Assembly (NCBI RefSeq): GCF_913063105.1
Contig: NZ_CAJXYQ010000014.1
Location: forward strand, 1-64,000
From: an uncultured Draconibacterium sp.
GTDB lineage: Bacteria; Bacteroidota; Bacteroidia; Bacteroidales; Prolixibacteraceae
Length of the DNA stretch: 64,000 nt
Direction: 5' to 3'
Part shown: positions 30,489-39,326 of the stretch, one piece after another
Numbering within the stretch: the first letter of the stretch is position 1
Layout of the letters: every line of letters begins with the position of its first letter
Notes under the pieces: generated by a model
Seen by the model: only the letters and a program-made list of their open reading frames with translations
Told to the model about the DNA's origin: nothing
The model's database searches: none
Position numbers and translations under genes: made by a program

Positions 30489-31901
30489 ATGAGAACTACA
30501 ATCAAAACACTAAGCCTGATTATGCTGCTTTTAGTTGCAGCTCAATCTACCTTCGCACAGAATGAAAAACCAAATATCCTGTTTATTTTTATCGATGATT
30601 TAGGTTACAAAGACCTGGGGTGTTACGGAACCACTTTAACCGAAACACCAAATATTGATAAGTTGGCAAGCGAAGGCATGCGTTTTACACAAGCCTATGC
30701 CTATCCGGTTTGTACACCAACAAGAGCCAGTTTAATATCGGGGCAGAACTCGGTGCGCACCAATGTTTGGGAAGTTATTGGTGAAGATGCTCCCGGTGTA
30801 GTCGATAAACCCTACGGACTGATGCTTTCGCCCGAAAAGGCGCTTTCCATACCTGAACGCATTGAGACCTATGGCGATATTTTGCAAAAACAAGGCTACG
30901 CAGTAGCTCATGCGGGTAAATGGCATGCCGGCCGCACCCCCGACGAAGAGGGCTTTGTTAGCCTGGATTCAATAGGGATTAAAGATCCTGCTCTGGTGGA
31001 ATATGCTAAAAACAACAGCGAATGGAAAGTTGGCGAACTTACCGCAAAGGCAATAGAGTTTATGCGCGAAAACAAAAAGGGGCCATTTATTATGAACCTG
31101 CACCACAAGGCAGTGCACGTACCCATATTGGCACGAGAGGATTTAAGAACGAAATACCGTAAAAAAATTCATAAAACCGGAATTAAAAATGTTAATCCCG
31201 ACTATGCAGCAATGACTGAAATGGTTGATGAAGCTGTAGGTGTTGTGTTGGCAGAACTGAACAAGTTAGGACTCGAAAAAAATACCGTTGTCATATTTTA
31301 TTCCGATAATGGAGGCCTGATTTCGGATGCTATACCAAATGTATCATTAGCTACCAGCAACCTGCCCTTGCGCGGCCAAAAAGGTGGTTTGTACGAAGGC
31401 GGAATTCGTGTGCCATTAATTGTAAGATGGCCCGGAAAAGTTGAACCCGGAACAAGCTGTGCCGAAAAAGTGATGACCATGGACCTCTTTTCTACCTTCC
31501 TGGAACTTGGTGGCGCTAAGGTGTCCGACAATCAGGCTTGCGATGGTCTAAGCATTGTTCCGTTGGTTACCGGCCAGAAACAAACCCTTGGCCGCGATGC
31601 GCTGTACTGGCATTTCCCCTCGTCGCAATGGACACGCTCGCCACAGGGCGCCATTATTAAAGGTGATTATAAATTAGTAGAGGATATGGAAACCGGACGT
31701 GTTGAGCTATTCAACCTGGCAAACGATATTGGCGAAACCATTAACCTTACAACTGTAAAACCGGAAATTGCCCGCGACCTGCTAAATGATTTGCACAAGT
31801 GGCGAAATGAAATGGGTGCAAAAATGCCAATACCTAATCCTGATTTCGACCCTACCCGCGAACATGAAATTGGGAAAGCCATATGGGGAAAGGCACATTA
31901 A
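30489..31901 (+). CDS. S1 formylglycine sulfatase (1 of 6), carrageenan-type
   Basis: A 470-residue sulfatase with a Sec signal peptide (about 1-24). The C-x-P-x-R site is CTPTR, so Cys75 should be oxidised to formylglycine; the metal-binding IDDLGY motif and the later YSDNGG and HAGKWHAG motifs are present. It hydrolyses sulfate esters, here most likely on galactose or anhydrogalactose of carrageenan, but the position attacked cannot be told by eye. It lies in the kappa-carrageenase operon behind a GH127 remnant. Confidence 0.9.
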   Translation: MRTTIKTLSLIMLLLVAAQSTFAQNEKPNILFIFIDDLGYKDLGCYGTTLTETPNIDKLASEGMRFTQAYAYPVCTPTRASLISGQNSVRTNVWEVIGEDAPGVVDKPYGLMLSPEKALSIPERIETYGDILQKQGYAVAHAGKWHAGRTPDEEGFVSLDSIGIKDPALVEYAKNNSEWKVGELTAKAIEFMRENKKGPFIMNLHHKAVHVPILAREDLRTKYRKKIHKTGIKNVNPDYAAMTEMVDEAVGVVLAELNKLGLEKNTVVIFYSDNGGLISDAIPNVSLATSNLPLRGQKGGLYEGGIRVPLIVRWPGKVEPGTSCAEKVMTMDLFSTFLELGGAKVSDNQACDGLSIVPLVTGQKQTLGRDALYWHFPSSQWTRSPQGAIIKGDYKLVEDMETGRVELFNLANDIGETINLTTVKPEIARDLLNDLHKWRNEMGAKMPIPNPDFDPTREHEIGKAIWGKAH

Positions 31902-31982
31902 AAATTTGTAGGTCGAGAGCTAAAATCTTTCGTCTGCATCTTATAATTGACGGAATTTCTTCCGTCGTCTAACTTATTTAAA

Positions 31983-33911
31983 ATGAAACGCAGAGATTTC
32001 TTCAAAAAAGGAACAGCCGGAGCAGTTGCCGCAAGTATCATTCCCCTGTCATCAACAGCTTCCTCAAATACTCCCGATTTGGGTGAGCGAGAAAACGACC
32101 ATTGGTTGCATTTGGGTAAAGGCAAAAAAGAAATTCCTAACCGGAAAGAAACACACCATTATGATGTAGTGGTGGTTGGTGGCGGACTGGCAGGTATTTG
32201 CGCTGCAGTGTCGGCAGCCCGTAACGGCTCTAAAACTGTTTTGGTGCAAGACCGTCCGGTTTTAGGCGGTAACAGTTCAAGCGAAATGCGGGTGCATGTG
32301 CATGGCGTAACACGCTTACGTCCCGATAACAAACCCGAACGCGAAACGGGTGTTTTGGAAGAACTCTTGCTGCACAATCGTTTTTTCAATCCGCAGGAAT
32401 CGTTTCCGGTTTGGGATCACATTCTTTACGACTTCGTAAAACGTGAGGAAAACCTTGATTTAATACTAAATACACAGGCTGTTGAAGCGATAATGGATGG
32501 AACGGAAATTAAGGCTGCCCGTTGTTGGCAATCTACTACTGAAAAAGAGTTAATGTTTCAGGGGAAAATGTTTATCGATTGCTCGGGCGACGGACTTTTG
32601 GCTGCCACAGCAGGTGCTTTGTATCGAACAGGCCGCGAGGGAAAAGCTGAATTTGACGAAACATTTGCTCCCGACCAGGCGGATGGCTGGCAAATGGGCG
32701 CCACACTTTTGCTGCAGGCCAAAGATATGGGCAAAGCAACGCCATTTATTGCCCCGCCTTTTGCCATAAAATACGAAGCCGAGAAATCTCATCCGGGACG
32801 GAAATTTGCAAATTTTCAAAACGGGATTTGGTGGATTGAAATTGGCAGCGACGACGATATAATTGCCGATGCCGAGAAGAACCGAGATAAACTGATGGGC
32901 TACCTGTATGGTGTTTGGGATTATATTAAAAATTCAGGCAATTTCCCCGAAGCAGAAAACCTGGCATTGGATTGGGTGCAGTCCCTTCCGGGCCGTAGAG
33001 AATCGCGCCGTTTTATTGGCGACTACATTCTTTCAGAAAAGGATTTGACCGAACACCGTCATTTTGATGATGCAGTGGCTTATGGTGGCTGGTCGCTCGA
33101 TGAGCATTGCTGGGCAGGGATCGAAAACCTGGAGGACCCACCAAGTTATTTCCACCTTCATTTTCATAAGATTTACGAAATACCTTATCGTTCGCTTTAT
33201 TCAAAAAATATATCAAACCTGTTATTTGCCGGAAGAAACATTAGCCAAACACATATTGCACTTTCGTCTTCGCGCGTGATGGGAACCTGTGCGCTCGAAG
33301 GTCAGGCAGTTGGAACGGCAGCTAGTTTATGTGTAAAAAATGGAGTGCACCCGCGTGATATTTACAAATTTCATATCAACGAATTGCAGGAAAACCTGTT
33401 GCGCGACGATGCTTTTATTCCCAACCGGCCGGCTAAAGATGCAAGTGATCTGGCTCGTATGGCAAGCCAGGTTTTTGGCTCTTCCACACTTTCGGGTGAT
33501 GCTAAAAACCTTACCAATGGCGTGTCGCGCGATATTAATGGCGAAATAAATCATTGGCAATCGGAAGCATTACCGGCTACTTTGCAACTGGAATGGGAAA
33601 AGCCGGTAGCGCTCTCAAAAGTGGAAATTAAGTGTGATACCAACCTGAAGCGTTGCATAATGATGTTAAAAGAATCGTTAAACGACGAACGACATACCAA
33701 CACGGTTCCCGAAGAGCTGTTAAAAGCATTACAGCTGGAGGCACGCGTTAATGGGAAATGGATAAAGTTAGGCGCGTTGGACAACAACAGAACGCGACTC
33801 ATTAAATTTCAGTTTAATCAACTAAAAGTAACAGCCGTTAAGATAACAATCAACGAAACGTATGGCGCAAAAAACGCCAAATTGTTCGAAGTTCGTTGTT
33901 ACGAGGCATAA
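31983..33911 (+). CDS. Tat-exported FAD-dependent oxidoreductase with C-terminal discoidin-like domain
   Basis: A 642-residue protein. It begins with a twin-arginine signal (KRRDFF followed by a hydrophobic stretch), then a Rossmann dinucleotide fold VVVVGGGLAGICAA (Gly66-Gly68) and GGNSSSEMRVHVHG, as in the FAD_oxidored family (PF12831). The C-terminal ~120 residues look like a discoidin (F5/8C) sugar-binding sandwich. The start at 31983 is an ATG giving a proper Tat signal; a longer frame would need TTG at 31947. Its stop overlaps the next start by one base (TAATG), so the two are coupled. Such enzymes occur in polysaccharide loci, but the reaction is unknown; oxidation of a sugar in the periplasm is a guess. 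Confidence 0.75.
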   Translation: MKRRDFFKKGTAGAVAASIIPLSSTASSNTPDLGERENDHWLHLGKGKKEIPNRKETHHYDVVVVGGGLAGICAAVSAARNGSKTVLVQDRPVLGGNSSSEMRVHVHGVTRLRPDNKPERETGVLEELLLHNRFFNPQESFPVWDHILYDFVKREENLDLILNTQAVEAIMDGTEIKAARCWQSTTEKELMFQGKMFIDCSGDGLLAATAGALYRTGREGKAEFDETFAPDQADGWQMGATLLLQAKDMGKATPFIAPPFAIKYEAEKSHPGRKFANFQNGIWWIEIGSDDDIIADAEKNRDKLMGYLYGVWDYIKNSGNFPEAENLALDWVQSLPGRRESRRFIGDYILSEKDLTEHRHFDDAVAYGGWSLDEHCWAGIENLEDPPSYFHLHFHKIYEIPYRSLYSKNISNLLFAGRNISQTHIALSSSRVMGTCALEGQAVGTAASLCVKNGVHPRDIYKFHINELQENLLRDDAFIPNRPAKDASDLARMASQVFGSSTLSGDAKNLTNGVSRDINGEINHWQSEALPATLQLEWEKPVALSKVEIKCDTNLKRCIMMLKESLNDERHTNTVPEELLKALQLEARVNGKWIKLGALDNNRTRLIKFQFNQLKVTAVKITINETYGAKNAKLFEVRCYEA

Positions 33912-35041
33912 TGAATAATTCAGTAAAAATACTTACGATAACAATTTTGCTGGGCTGGTTAATTACTGGTTCGGCAACTTTTGTTTTTGCCCAAAATTAC
34001 GGGTCAACAAGTCAGCAGGTAAAGGTTTTTCATCCGGCGCTACATCCTGTCGAAAAAACGGATGTGAACCTTTACCAACAAAACGGCACCAGTAAAAACC
34101 GGTTTTATATTGAAGTAGAATCTGTTTCGTGTGGCGACAATCAATGCCATGTGGTTCCGGTTCGGATGTATTTTAATAAGCTGGGATTTTTTGAAAAACT
34201 GGAGTTTGGGCGAGGTGTGCGTTTGGAAAAAACAAAGGGGAAACGATTTCGGAAAGCCGATTACCAAAAACTGAATGCAATTTTAAAAAAGCAGGATTCG
34301 GAACTGGCACGGGTTGATAAAGAACAGTTGGTAAAAAAGCAAACAGATCTTGACGGGGTTGATGCGATCTCGGGCGCAACAACACCTTTACTGCCCGATA
34401 AATCGTATGTAAAAGGTGCCGTTTGGACCTGCTATACCTTGTGGCATTGGGCAAATGGCGAACTGGTTCAAATTATTAGAAATAAAACCGGGGAGGAGAC
34501 AACTGTTCCTGCTTTTGTTACTTTGCTGAAGAGCGATAATCAAATAAACCGACTTTTCGCCCTGGAGCAAATAGAGCGCCTTTCAAAATACCAATCCGAA
34601 CTTTTGAGTTGCATACAGCAGCAGGCAAATACCTTTAGTCGGCAGGAAACAAAACTGCTTCTAAAGTACCTTGAAAATGCCCCGGACAGTATTCGTTTTT
34701 CATCGTTATTAGAACTGGTGGTCAATAACAGGCAGATGCAATACGATGGCCTTACTTCCATTTTAAAATTAATGAGAGACCTTTCTGAAACCGAATGTGT
34801 GCAGTTAAGCAAGCTGTTTTCTGTTTTGGAATTCTACCCCGAACTAAATTTGCTGCTTACTATTTTTGAGAAAAGTAAATGCGACCATACTGAAATTGTC
34901 GACGAAGTTCTTCTTTTGCTTAACCGTGAAAATATTATTATCGGGCGCAGAGCGTATTGGTTTTTAATAGAACGGAACCTGACTTTAAATCAACGAAAAA
35001 CGTTGGAGGAATATCGGCTGGAAAATTCAGAATATTTTTAG
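33911..35041 (+). CDS. Secreted FMN-binding-like protein with a flavinylation-type DAISGAT motif
   Basis: A 376-residue Sec-exported protein (signal to about residue 27, cleavage near VFA-QN). Residues about 30-185 contain CGDNQC, an adjacent VRMYF strand and DAISGAT (Asp151-Thr157). The last matches the ApbE flavinylation consensus DxxSGAT in FMN_bind domains, where the Thr carries covalent FMN. The C-terminal ~190 residues are helical and repeat-like (HEAT-like by eye). Translationally coupled to the FAD oxidoreductase, so it may be its electron partner. It ends the operon that starts at site C. The family is not firmly recognised. Confidence 0.6.
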   Translation: MNNSVKILTITILLGWLITGSATFVFAQNYGSTSQQVKVFHPALHPVEKTDVNLYQQNGTSKNRFYIEVESVSCGDNQCHVVPVRMYFNKLGFFEKLEFGRGVRLEKTKGKRFRKADYQKLNAILKKQDSELARVDKEQLVKKQTDLDGVDAISGATTPLLPDKSYVKGAVWTCYTLWHWANGELVQIIRNKTGEETTVPAFVTLLKSDNQINRLFALEQIERLSKYQSELLSCIQQQANTFSRQETKLLLKYLENAPDSIRFSSLLELVVNNRQMQYDGLTSILKLMRDLSETECVQLSKLFSVLEFYPELNLLLTIFEKSKCDHTEIVDEVLLLLNRENIIIGRRAYWFLIERNLTLNQRKTLEEYRLENSEYF

Positions 35042-35058
35042 ACGGAGGTATAAAGGTG

Positions 35059-35123
35059 GGTAAATAAATACCATATATGGATAATTTTTGCCCCTAATAA
35101 TTATTCAAAACACACTTTCTTTG
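35059..35123 (+). promoter_or_regulatory. Carrageenan regulon promoter, site F (sulfatase 2)
   Basis: First half-site ggtaaataaataccatat at 35059, second gataattttt at 35080, TTTG at 35120-35123: spacings 21 and 40 bp. It is the most divergent first half-site, but the spacing is exact. Confidence 0.65.
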
Positions 35124-35138
35124 TAGGTGAATTGTTAT

Positions 35139-35313
35139 TACCAATTTGATTATAAAATGCCGTATTGGATGTTCTTGTATTTTCAATTTGGACAAATTAA
35201 AATTTGCAGAGCATAGCCAACGCTACGGTTAAAAATTTTAATGAAGTAGAAATTGAAAAGACAATACTTATATGCGGCATTATATGGCCAATTTGGTGTA
35301 ATTTAGGGAATTG
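35139..35313. repeat. MITE-like long imperfect palindrome
   Basis: The left arm (accaatttgattataaaatg, then ccgtat) mirrors the right arm, whose complement reads accaaattggccatataatg, then ccgcatat. Inner arms ttttcaattt and attaaaattt are also matched on the far side. The loop carries gcatagccaacgctacgg. It lies inside the leader of the sulfatase gene. Confidence 0.6.
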
Positions 35314-35393
35314 GCTCTCGATAGAGCGTCTCCTGCTTTTTAGAGAATATTCCGATTTATAAGAAGAGGTGAATCATCTGTCAAATTTTAACT

Positions 35394-36788
35394 ATGAAAA
35401 ACTTAAAATACTCATTTACATTTTTATTGTTTTTGGTGATTAGCGTTTCTTTCGCACAAAAACAACCCAACATTGTTCTTTTGTACTCCGATGATGCCGG
35501 ATATGCCGATTTCGGTTTTCAGGGAAGTAAAATAATGCTTACGCCAAACCTCGATAAACTTTGCCAACAAGGTGTTCGATTCACCCAGGGGTACATGTCG
35601 GGTTCTACTTGTGGGCCGTCGCGCGCAGGTTTATTTACCGGAAAATACCAGCAGCGTTTTGGTTTCGAGGAAAATAACGTTGATGGTTTTATGGCCGAAA
35701 ATTCGGCTTTAGACGGGTATGAAATGGGGGTGCCCCTCAGCGAAAAAATGATGGGGCAATACCTAAAGGAATTAGGCTACGCAACCGCTTATTACGGCAA
35801 GTGGCATTTAGGCGGTGCCGACCGTTTTCACCCAACCAAACGTGGCTGGGACGAGTTTTATGGTTTCCGTGGTGGTGCCCGTAGTTATTGGGCTTACCCC
35901 GAGGATTATAATTATAAAATGAACTGGCTGGAAAAAGGTTTTGGCAACTACAAAGAACCAACAAAATATTTAACCGATGATTTGGCCGACGAGGCCTGCG
36001 ATTTTATCGAACGCCACAAAGACCAGCCATTTCTTGCCGTTTTGGCTTTTAATGCGGTACATACACCCATGGATGCAACCGATGATGATATGAAACTTTA
36101 TCCCGAGCTTTCAGGGCTGCGTCAGCAAGTTGCGGCAATGACCTCGGGGCTCGACCGTGCTTGCGGCAAAGTAATGGCCAAGTTGGAAGAACTGGGAATT
36201 GACGACAATACTATCGTTGTATTTACCAACGACAATGGAGGGCCAAGCGATAAAAACGGCTCTTGTAATTATCCATTGGCAGGAACAAAATCAAACCAAT
36301 TGGAGGGCGGCATACGTGTTCCGTTTGTTATGAAATGGGCCGGTCAAATTAAAGCTGGAACCGAATATGATTATCCAATTATTTCGCTCGACCTAATACC
36401 AACTTTTGTTGCAGCGGCAGGCGGAAATGCGAATGCCTTAAGTGATTTGGATGGTGTTGATATACTTCCTTTCGTTAAAGGTGAAAAACAGGAACGACCA
36501 CACGAAGTGCTTTTTTGGAAGAAAGAGGTACGCGCTGTCATTCGCAAAGGCGATTGGAAATTGATGCGTCATATCGACCGGCCTGCAGAACTGTACAATA
36601 TCGCCGAAGATATCTCGGAACGAAACAACCTGGCAAACGAACATCCGGAGATGGTAAAAGAAATGTTCAAAGAACTTTACGAATGGGAAATGACCTTGAA
36701 GCGCCCATCATGGTTGTTGCAACGTAAATATGAAAAAGTGGATGTTGACCGAATGAACCAGTACCGCGAAGTGCCCGGAGAATATTAA
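35394..36788 (+). CDS. S1 formylglycine sulfatase (2 of 6)
   Basis: A 464-residue exported sulfatase (signal peptide about 1-21). The modification site is CGPSR with Cys73, and the substrate-pocket motifs YYGKWHLGG and [14 protein letters not shown] are intact. It has its own regulon promoter (site F) and its own terminator, so it forms a single-gene transcription unit. Target sulfate position unknown. Confidence 0.9.
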   Translation: MKNLKYSFTFLLFLVISVSFAQKQPNIVLLYSDDAGYADFGFQGSKIMLTPNLDKLCQQGVRFTQGYMSGSTCGPSRAGLFTGKYQQRFGFEENNVDGFMAENSALDGYEMGVPLSEKMMGQYLKELGYATAYYGKWHLGGADRFHPTKRGWDEFYGFRGGARSYWAYPEDYNYKMNWLEKGFGNYKEPTKYLTDDLADEACDFIERHKDQPFLAVLAFNAVHTPMDATDDDMKLYPELSGLRQQVAAMTSGLDRACGKVMAKLEELGIDDNTIVVFTNDNGGPSDKNGSCNYPLAGTKSNQLEGGIRVPFVMKWAGQIKAGTEYDYPIISLDLIPTFVAAAGGNANALSDLDGVDILPFVKGEKQERPHEVLFWKKEVRAVIRKGDWKLMRHIDRPAELYNIAEDISERNNLANEHPEMVKEMFKELYEWEMTLKRPSWLLQRKYEKVDVDRMNQYREVPGEY

Positions 36789-36843
36789 AAAATGAGTTTT
36801 ATACCGTGGCTCCGGGCGGTTGTAGACGCTAGAAATTAGAATG

Positions 36844-36888
36844 GGCTTTAGCCGTTAATGTTTAAGATTAATGGCTAAAGCCTTTTTT
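36844..36888 (+). terminator. Terminator of sulfatase 2
   Basis: A 16-bp stem (ggctttagccgttaat with attaatggctaaagcc, one G-T pair), 7-nt loop, then six T. Confidence 0.92.
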
Positions 36889-36940
36889 CTTTTCAATTAT
36901 ATAAATGCCAGGCTAAAGCGTGGCACAAAAACATGGCAAG

Positions 36941-37005
36941 GGTAAAATAGTACCATTACCAGATAAATTTTATAAACCGGAATAATTCTGTTTGTTGTTT
37001 TTTTG
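36941..37005 (+). promoter_or_regulatory. Carrageenan regulon promoter, site D (GH127)
   Basis: First half-site ggtaaaatagtaccatta at 36941, second gataaattt at 36962, TTTG at 37002-37005. Spacings 21 and 40 bp. The start codon of GH127 is 69 nt further. Confidence 0.75.
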
Positions 37006-37073
37006 TAAGTGATAAGAAGTGAATACCTTGTATTCGCGTTTAAAAACGATTATAACAGTAAAACTATCAGATA

Positions 37074-39149
37074 ATGAAACGATTTATTTTATTCGCAATT
37101 TGTGCATTCTTTCTGCAAGCTTCCTTTGCACAGGAACACGGGATTATTAATAATGCCAAAAGTCCTCATGTTAAATTAAAGAGTATTGATTTAGGTGATT
37201 GTATCTGGACCGAAGGCTTTTGGGCCGAACGTTTTAAAGTGGCTGAAAAAAATATGCTTCCTTACATGGAAGAAGTTCTGACTGGTGATGTTGGTCATGC
37301 CTTAAATAACTTTAAATGTGCAGCAGGCCATCAACACGGGACGTTTAATGGCTGGTACTGGCACGATGGTGATTTCTATAAGTTTATGGAAGCAAAAGCC
37401 TATATGTATGCCCAAAATAAAGATCCAAAAATTTTGGAAGAACTGGATGGCTATATAAAAATTATTGGCGAAGCACAGGAAGAAGATGGCTACTTGCAAA
37501 CGCATACCACTATCAATAAAAAAGGTAATTTCACAAAAGAGGACATTAAAAAAACTGCACCTCGTAACGTGGGTGATGCCAACCGTTATTCAAATCGTAA
37601 GTTTCATGAGATGTACAATCATGGTCATCTGTTTACCAGTGCCTGTATTCATTACAGGGTAACCGGAAAACGCAATTTTTTGGATATTGCGATTAAGCAA
37701 GCTGATCTATTATATCGGTATTTTGCACCAGATGACGATTACTACGGACGTTTTGGATTTAACCAAACGCAAATAATGGGATTGGTTGAATTGTATCGCA
37801 CGGTTGGAGATGAACGCTACCTTAAACTTGCGGAGAAATTTATTAATAACCGGGGAAAATACCCGGTAGAGGATCACGTAACTACAATGGGTTATCCAAT
37901 TGGAGACATGGTACAGGAGCGTACTCCACTCAGAGAATCGAGTGAGGCAGTTGGACATGCTGTTTTGGCATTATATTATTATGCCGGTGCTGCCGATGTA
38001 TATGCCGAAACCGGTGAGAAAGCGCTTATTGATGCTTTAGACAGATTATGGTATAATGTTACCGAGCAAAAAATGTACGTAACAGGTGCAGTCGGACAAA
38101 CTCATTACGGAGCATCTACAAACCGGGATAAAATAGAAGAAGGTTTTATCGATGAGTACATGATGCCAAACCTGACATCTTATAACGAAACCTGTGCGAA
38201 TCTATGTAACGCAATGTTCAGCCACCGGATGCTTGGAATTCATGGTGAGGCAAAATACGCTGATATTATGGAACTGGTAATGTATAATTCAGGTTTGTCT
38301 GGAATCAGCCTTGAAGGAAAAGACTACTACTACGCCAATAACCTGCGTGTTATTCAAGGTGCTCGCGACTACAATAAATTAGTAAATGATTTTGAAGAAC
38401 GCCAACCTTATTTGGAGTGTTTTTGTTGTCCTCCAAATTTAGTTCGTAATGTGATAAAAATTTCAGGTTGGGCATATAGTAAAGCACCAAATGGAATAGC
38501 AGTAAACCTATATGGGGGTAATAAATTAAATACAACCTTATTGGATGGTTCAGAACTTGCTTTAAACCAGGTTACAAAATATCCATGGGAAGGAAACGTG
38601 GAAATTACAGTTGATAAATGTAAATCGGATGCTTTTGACGTAATGCTTCGTGTTCCACGCTGGGCAAAAGGAACTGAAATTAAAGTAAATGGTAGAAATG
38701 CCGGAGTTATTGCAAAACCAGGCGAATTTGCTACAATTAACCGCACCTGGAAAGCAGGGGACAAAATATCTATTGATATGCCAATGCCAGTTACGCTTGT
38801 TGAAGGAAATACTAAAATTGAAGAGGTACGAAACCAGGTAGCTGTTAAACGCGGGCCTGTTGTTTATTGTGTGGAAACACCAGATCTTCCTGAAAACACC
38901 ATTATTACTGATGTGTATTTAAAAAGTGGTACTTCGATGAACCCTAAATTCAAAAAAGACCTTTTGGATGGAGTTACAGCAATTGAAACTACTTTATCCT
39001 TACGTACAAATAATAACAACGAAACCATGTATAACACGGTTTCAAAACCAACTTTTAAAAGTTACAAAAGCCAGTTGGTACCGTACTATGCATGGAGTAA
39101 TAGAGGAAAAGCAGGGATGACCGTTTTTATGCCTATAATTTGGGAATAA
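37074..39149 (+). CDS. GH127 glycoside hydrolase, candidate alpha-1,3-(3,6-anhydro)-D-galactosidase
   Basis: A 691-residue secreted enzyme (signal peptide about 1-20) with the (alpha/alpha)6 barrel of GH127 followed by beta-sandwich domains. Residues corresponding to the HypBA1 active site are present: Glu372 in YNETCANLCN and the cysteines of ECFCCPPN (Cys449, Cys451, Cys452). GH127 was first known for beta-L-arabinofuranosidases, but members in the Zobellia carrageenan locus release 3,6-anhydro-D-galactose from the non-reducing end. Given the anhydrogalactose operon in the same island, that is the likely role. Single-gene unit with site D upstream and a terminator downstream. Confidence 0.85.
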   Translation: MKRFILFAICAFFLQASFAQEHGIINNAKSPHVKLKSIDLGDCIWTEGFWAERFKVAEKNMLPYMEEVLTGDVGHALNNFKCAAGHQHGTFNGWYWHDGDFYKFMEAKAYMYAQNKDPKILEELDGYIKIIGEAQEEDGYLQTHTTINKKGNFTKEDIKKTAPRNVGDANRYSNRKFHEMYNHGHLFTSACIHYRVTGKRNFLDIAIKQADLLYRYFAPDDDYYGRFGFNQTQIMGLVELYRTVGDERYLKLAEKFINNRGKYPVEDHVTTMGYPIGDMVQERTPLRESSEAVGHAVLALYYYAGAADVYAETGEKALIDALDRLWYNVTEQKMYVTGAVGQTHYGASTNRDKIEEGFIDEYMMPNLTSYNETCANLCNAMFSHRMLGIHGEAKYADIMELVMYNSGLSGISLEGKDYYYANNLRVIQGARDYNKLVNDFEERQPYLECFCCPPNLVRNVIKISGWAYSKAPNGIAVNLYGGNKLNTTLLDGSELALNQVTKYPWEGNVEITVDKCKSDAFDVMLRVPRWAKGTEIKVNGRNAGVIAKPGEFATINRTWKAGDKISIDMPMPVTLVEGNTKIEEVRNQVAVKRGPVVYCVETPDLPENTIITDVYLKSGTSMNPKFKKDLLDGVTAIETTLSLRTNNNNETMYNTVSKPTFKSYKSQLVPYYAWSNRGKAGMTVFMPIIWE

Positions 39150-39181
39150 TTCATATAAATATCGTTTAGTTAGAAAGAATG

Positions 39182-39220
39182 GATGGCAGCCCTCTCAGGA
39201 AGGATTGCCATCTTTTGTTT
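39182..39220 (+). terminator. Terminator of the GH127 gene
   Basis: gatggcagccct pairs with aaggattgccatc, followed by ttttgtttt. Confidence 0.75.
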
Positions 39221-39224
39221 TAAA

Positions 39225-39289
39225 GGTAAAAAAGTGCAATAACGAACTAATAATTAATAATTATATTTTCATTATATGTGCTTAGTTAG
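39225..39289 (+). promoter_or_regulatory. Carrageenan regulon promoter, site E (large distal operon)
   Basis: First half-site ggtaaaaaagtgcaataa at 39225, second actaataat at 39246, and TTAG at 39286-39289 in the -7 place. Spacings fit, but the second half-site and the -7 box are the weakest of the six. Confidence 0.55.
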
Positions 39290-39326
39290 TAATCTGATAA
39301 TCAGTCAATAATCAATCAATTTAAAG

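Larger units (their letters stand above)
35042..35393. promoter_or_regulatory. Promoter region with a long hairpin element before sulfatase 2
   Basis: 352 bp without genes: regulon site F at 35059-35123, then a large imperfect palindrome at 35139-35313 occupying most of the leader, then 80 bp to the start codon. Confidence 0.6.

Noticed and set aside
31947..31982. TTG start for the FAD oxidoreductase
   Set aside because: The ATG at 31983 gives a proper twin-arginine signal at the N-terminus; the TTG would bury it.
35139..35313. Integron attC site
   Set aside because: The palindrome lacks the GTTRRRY and RYYYAAC core pairs, and there is no integron integrase or cassette array.
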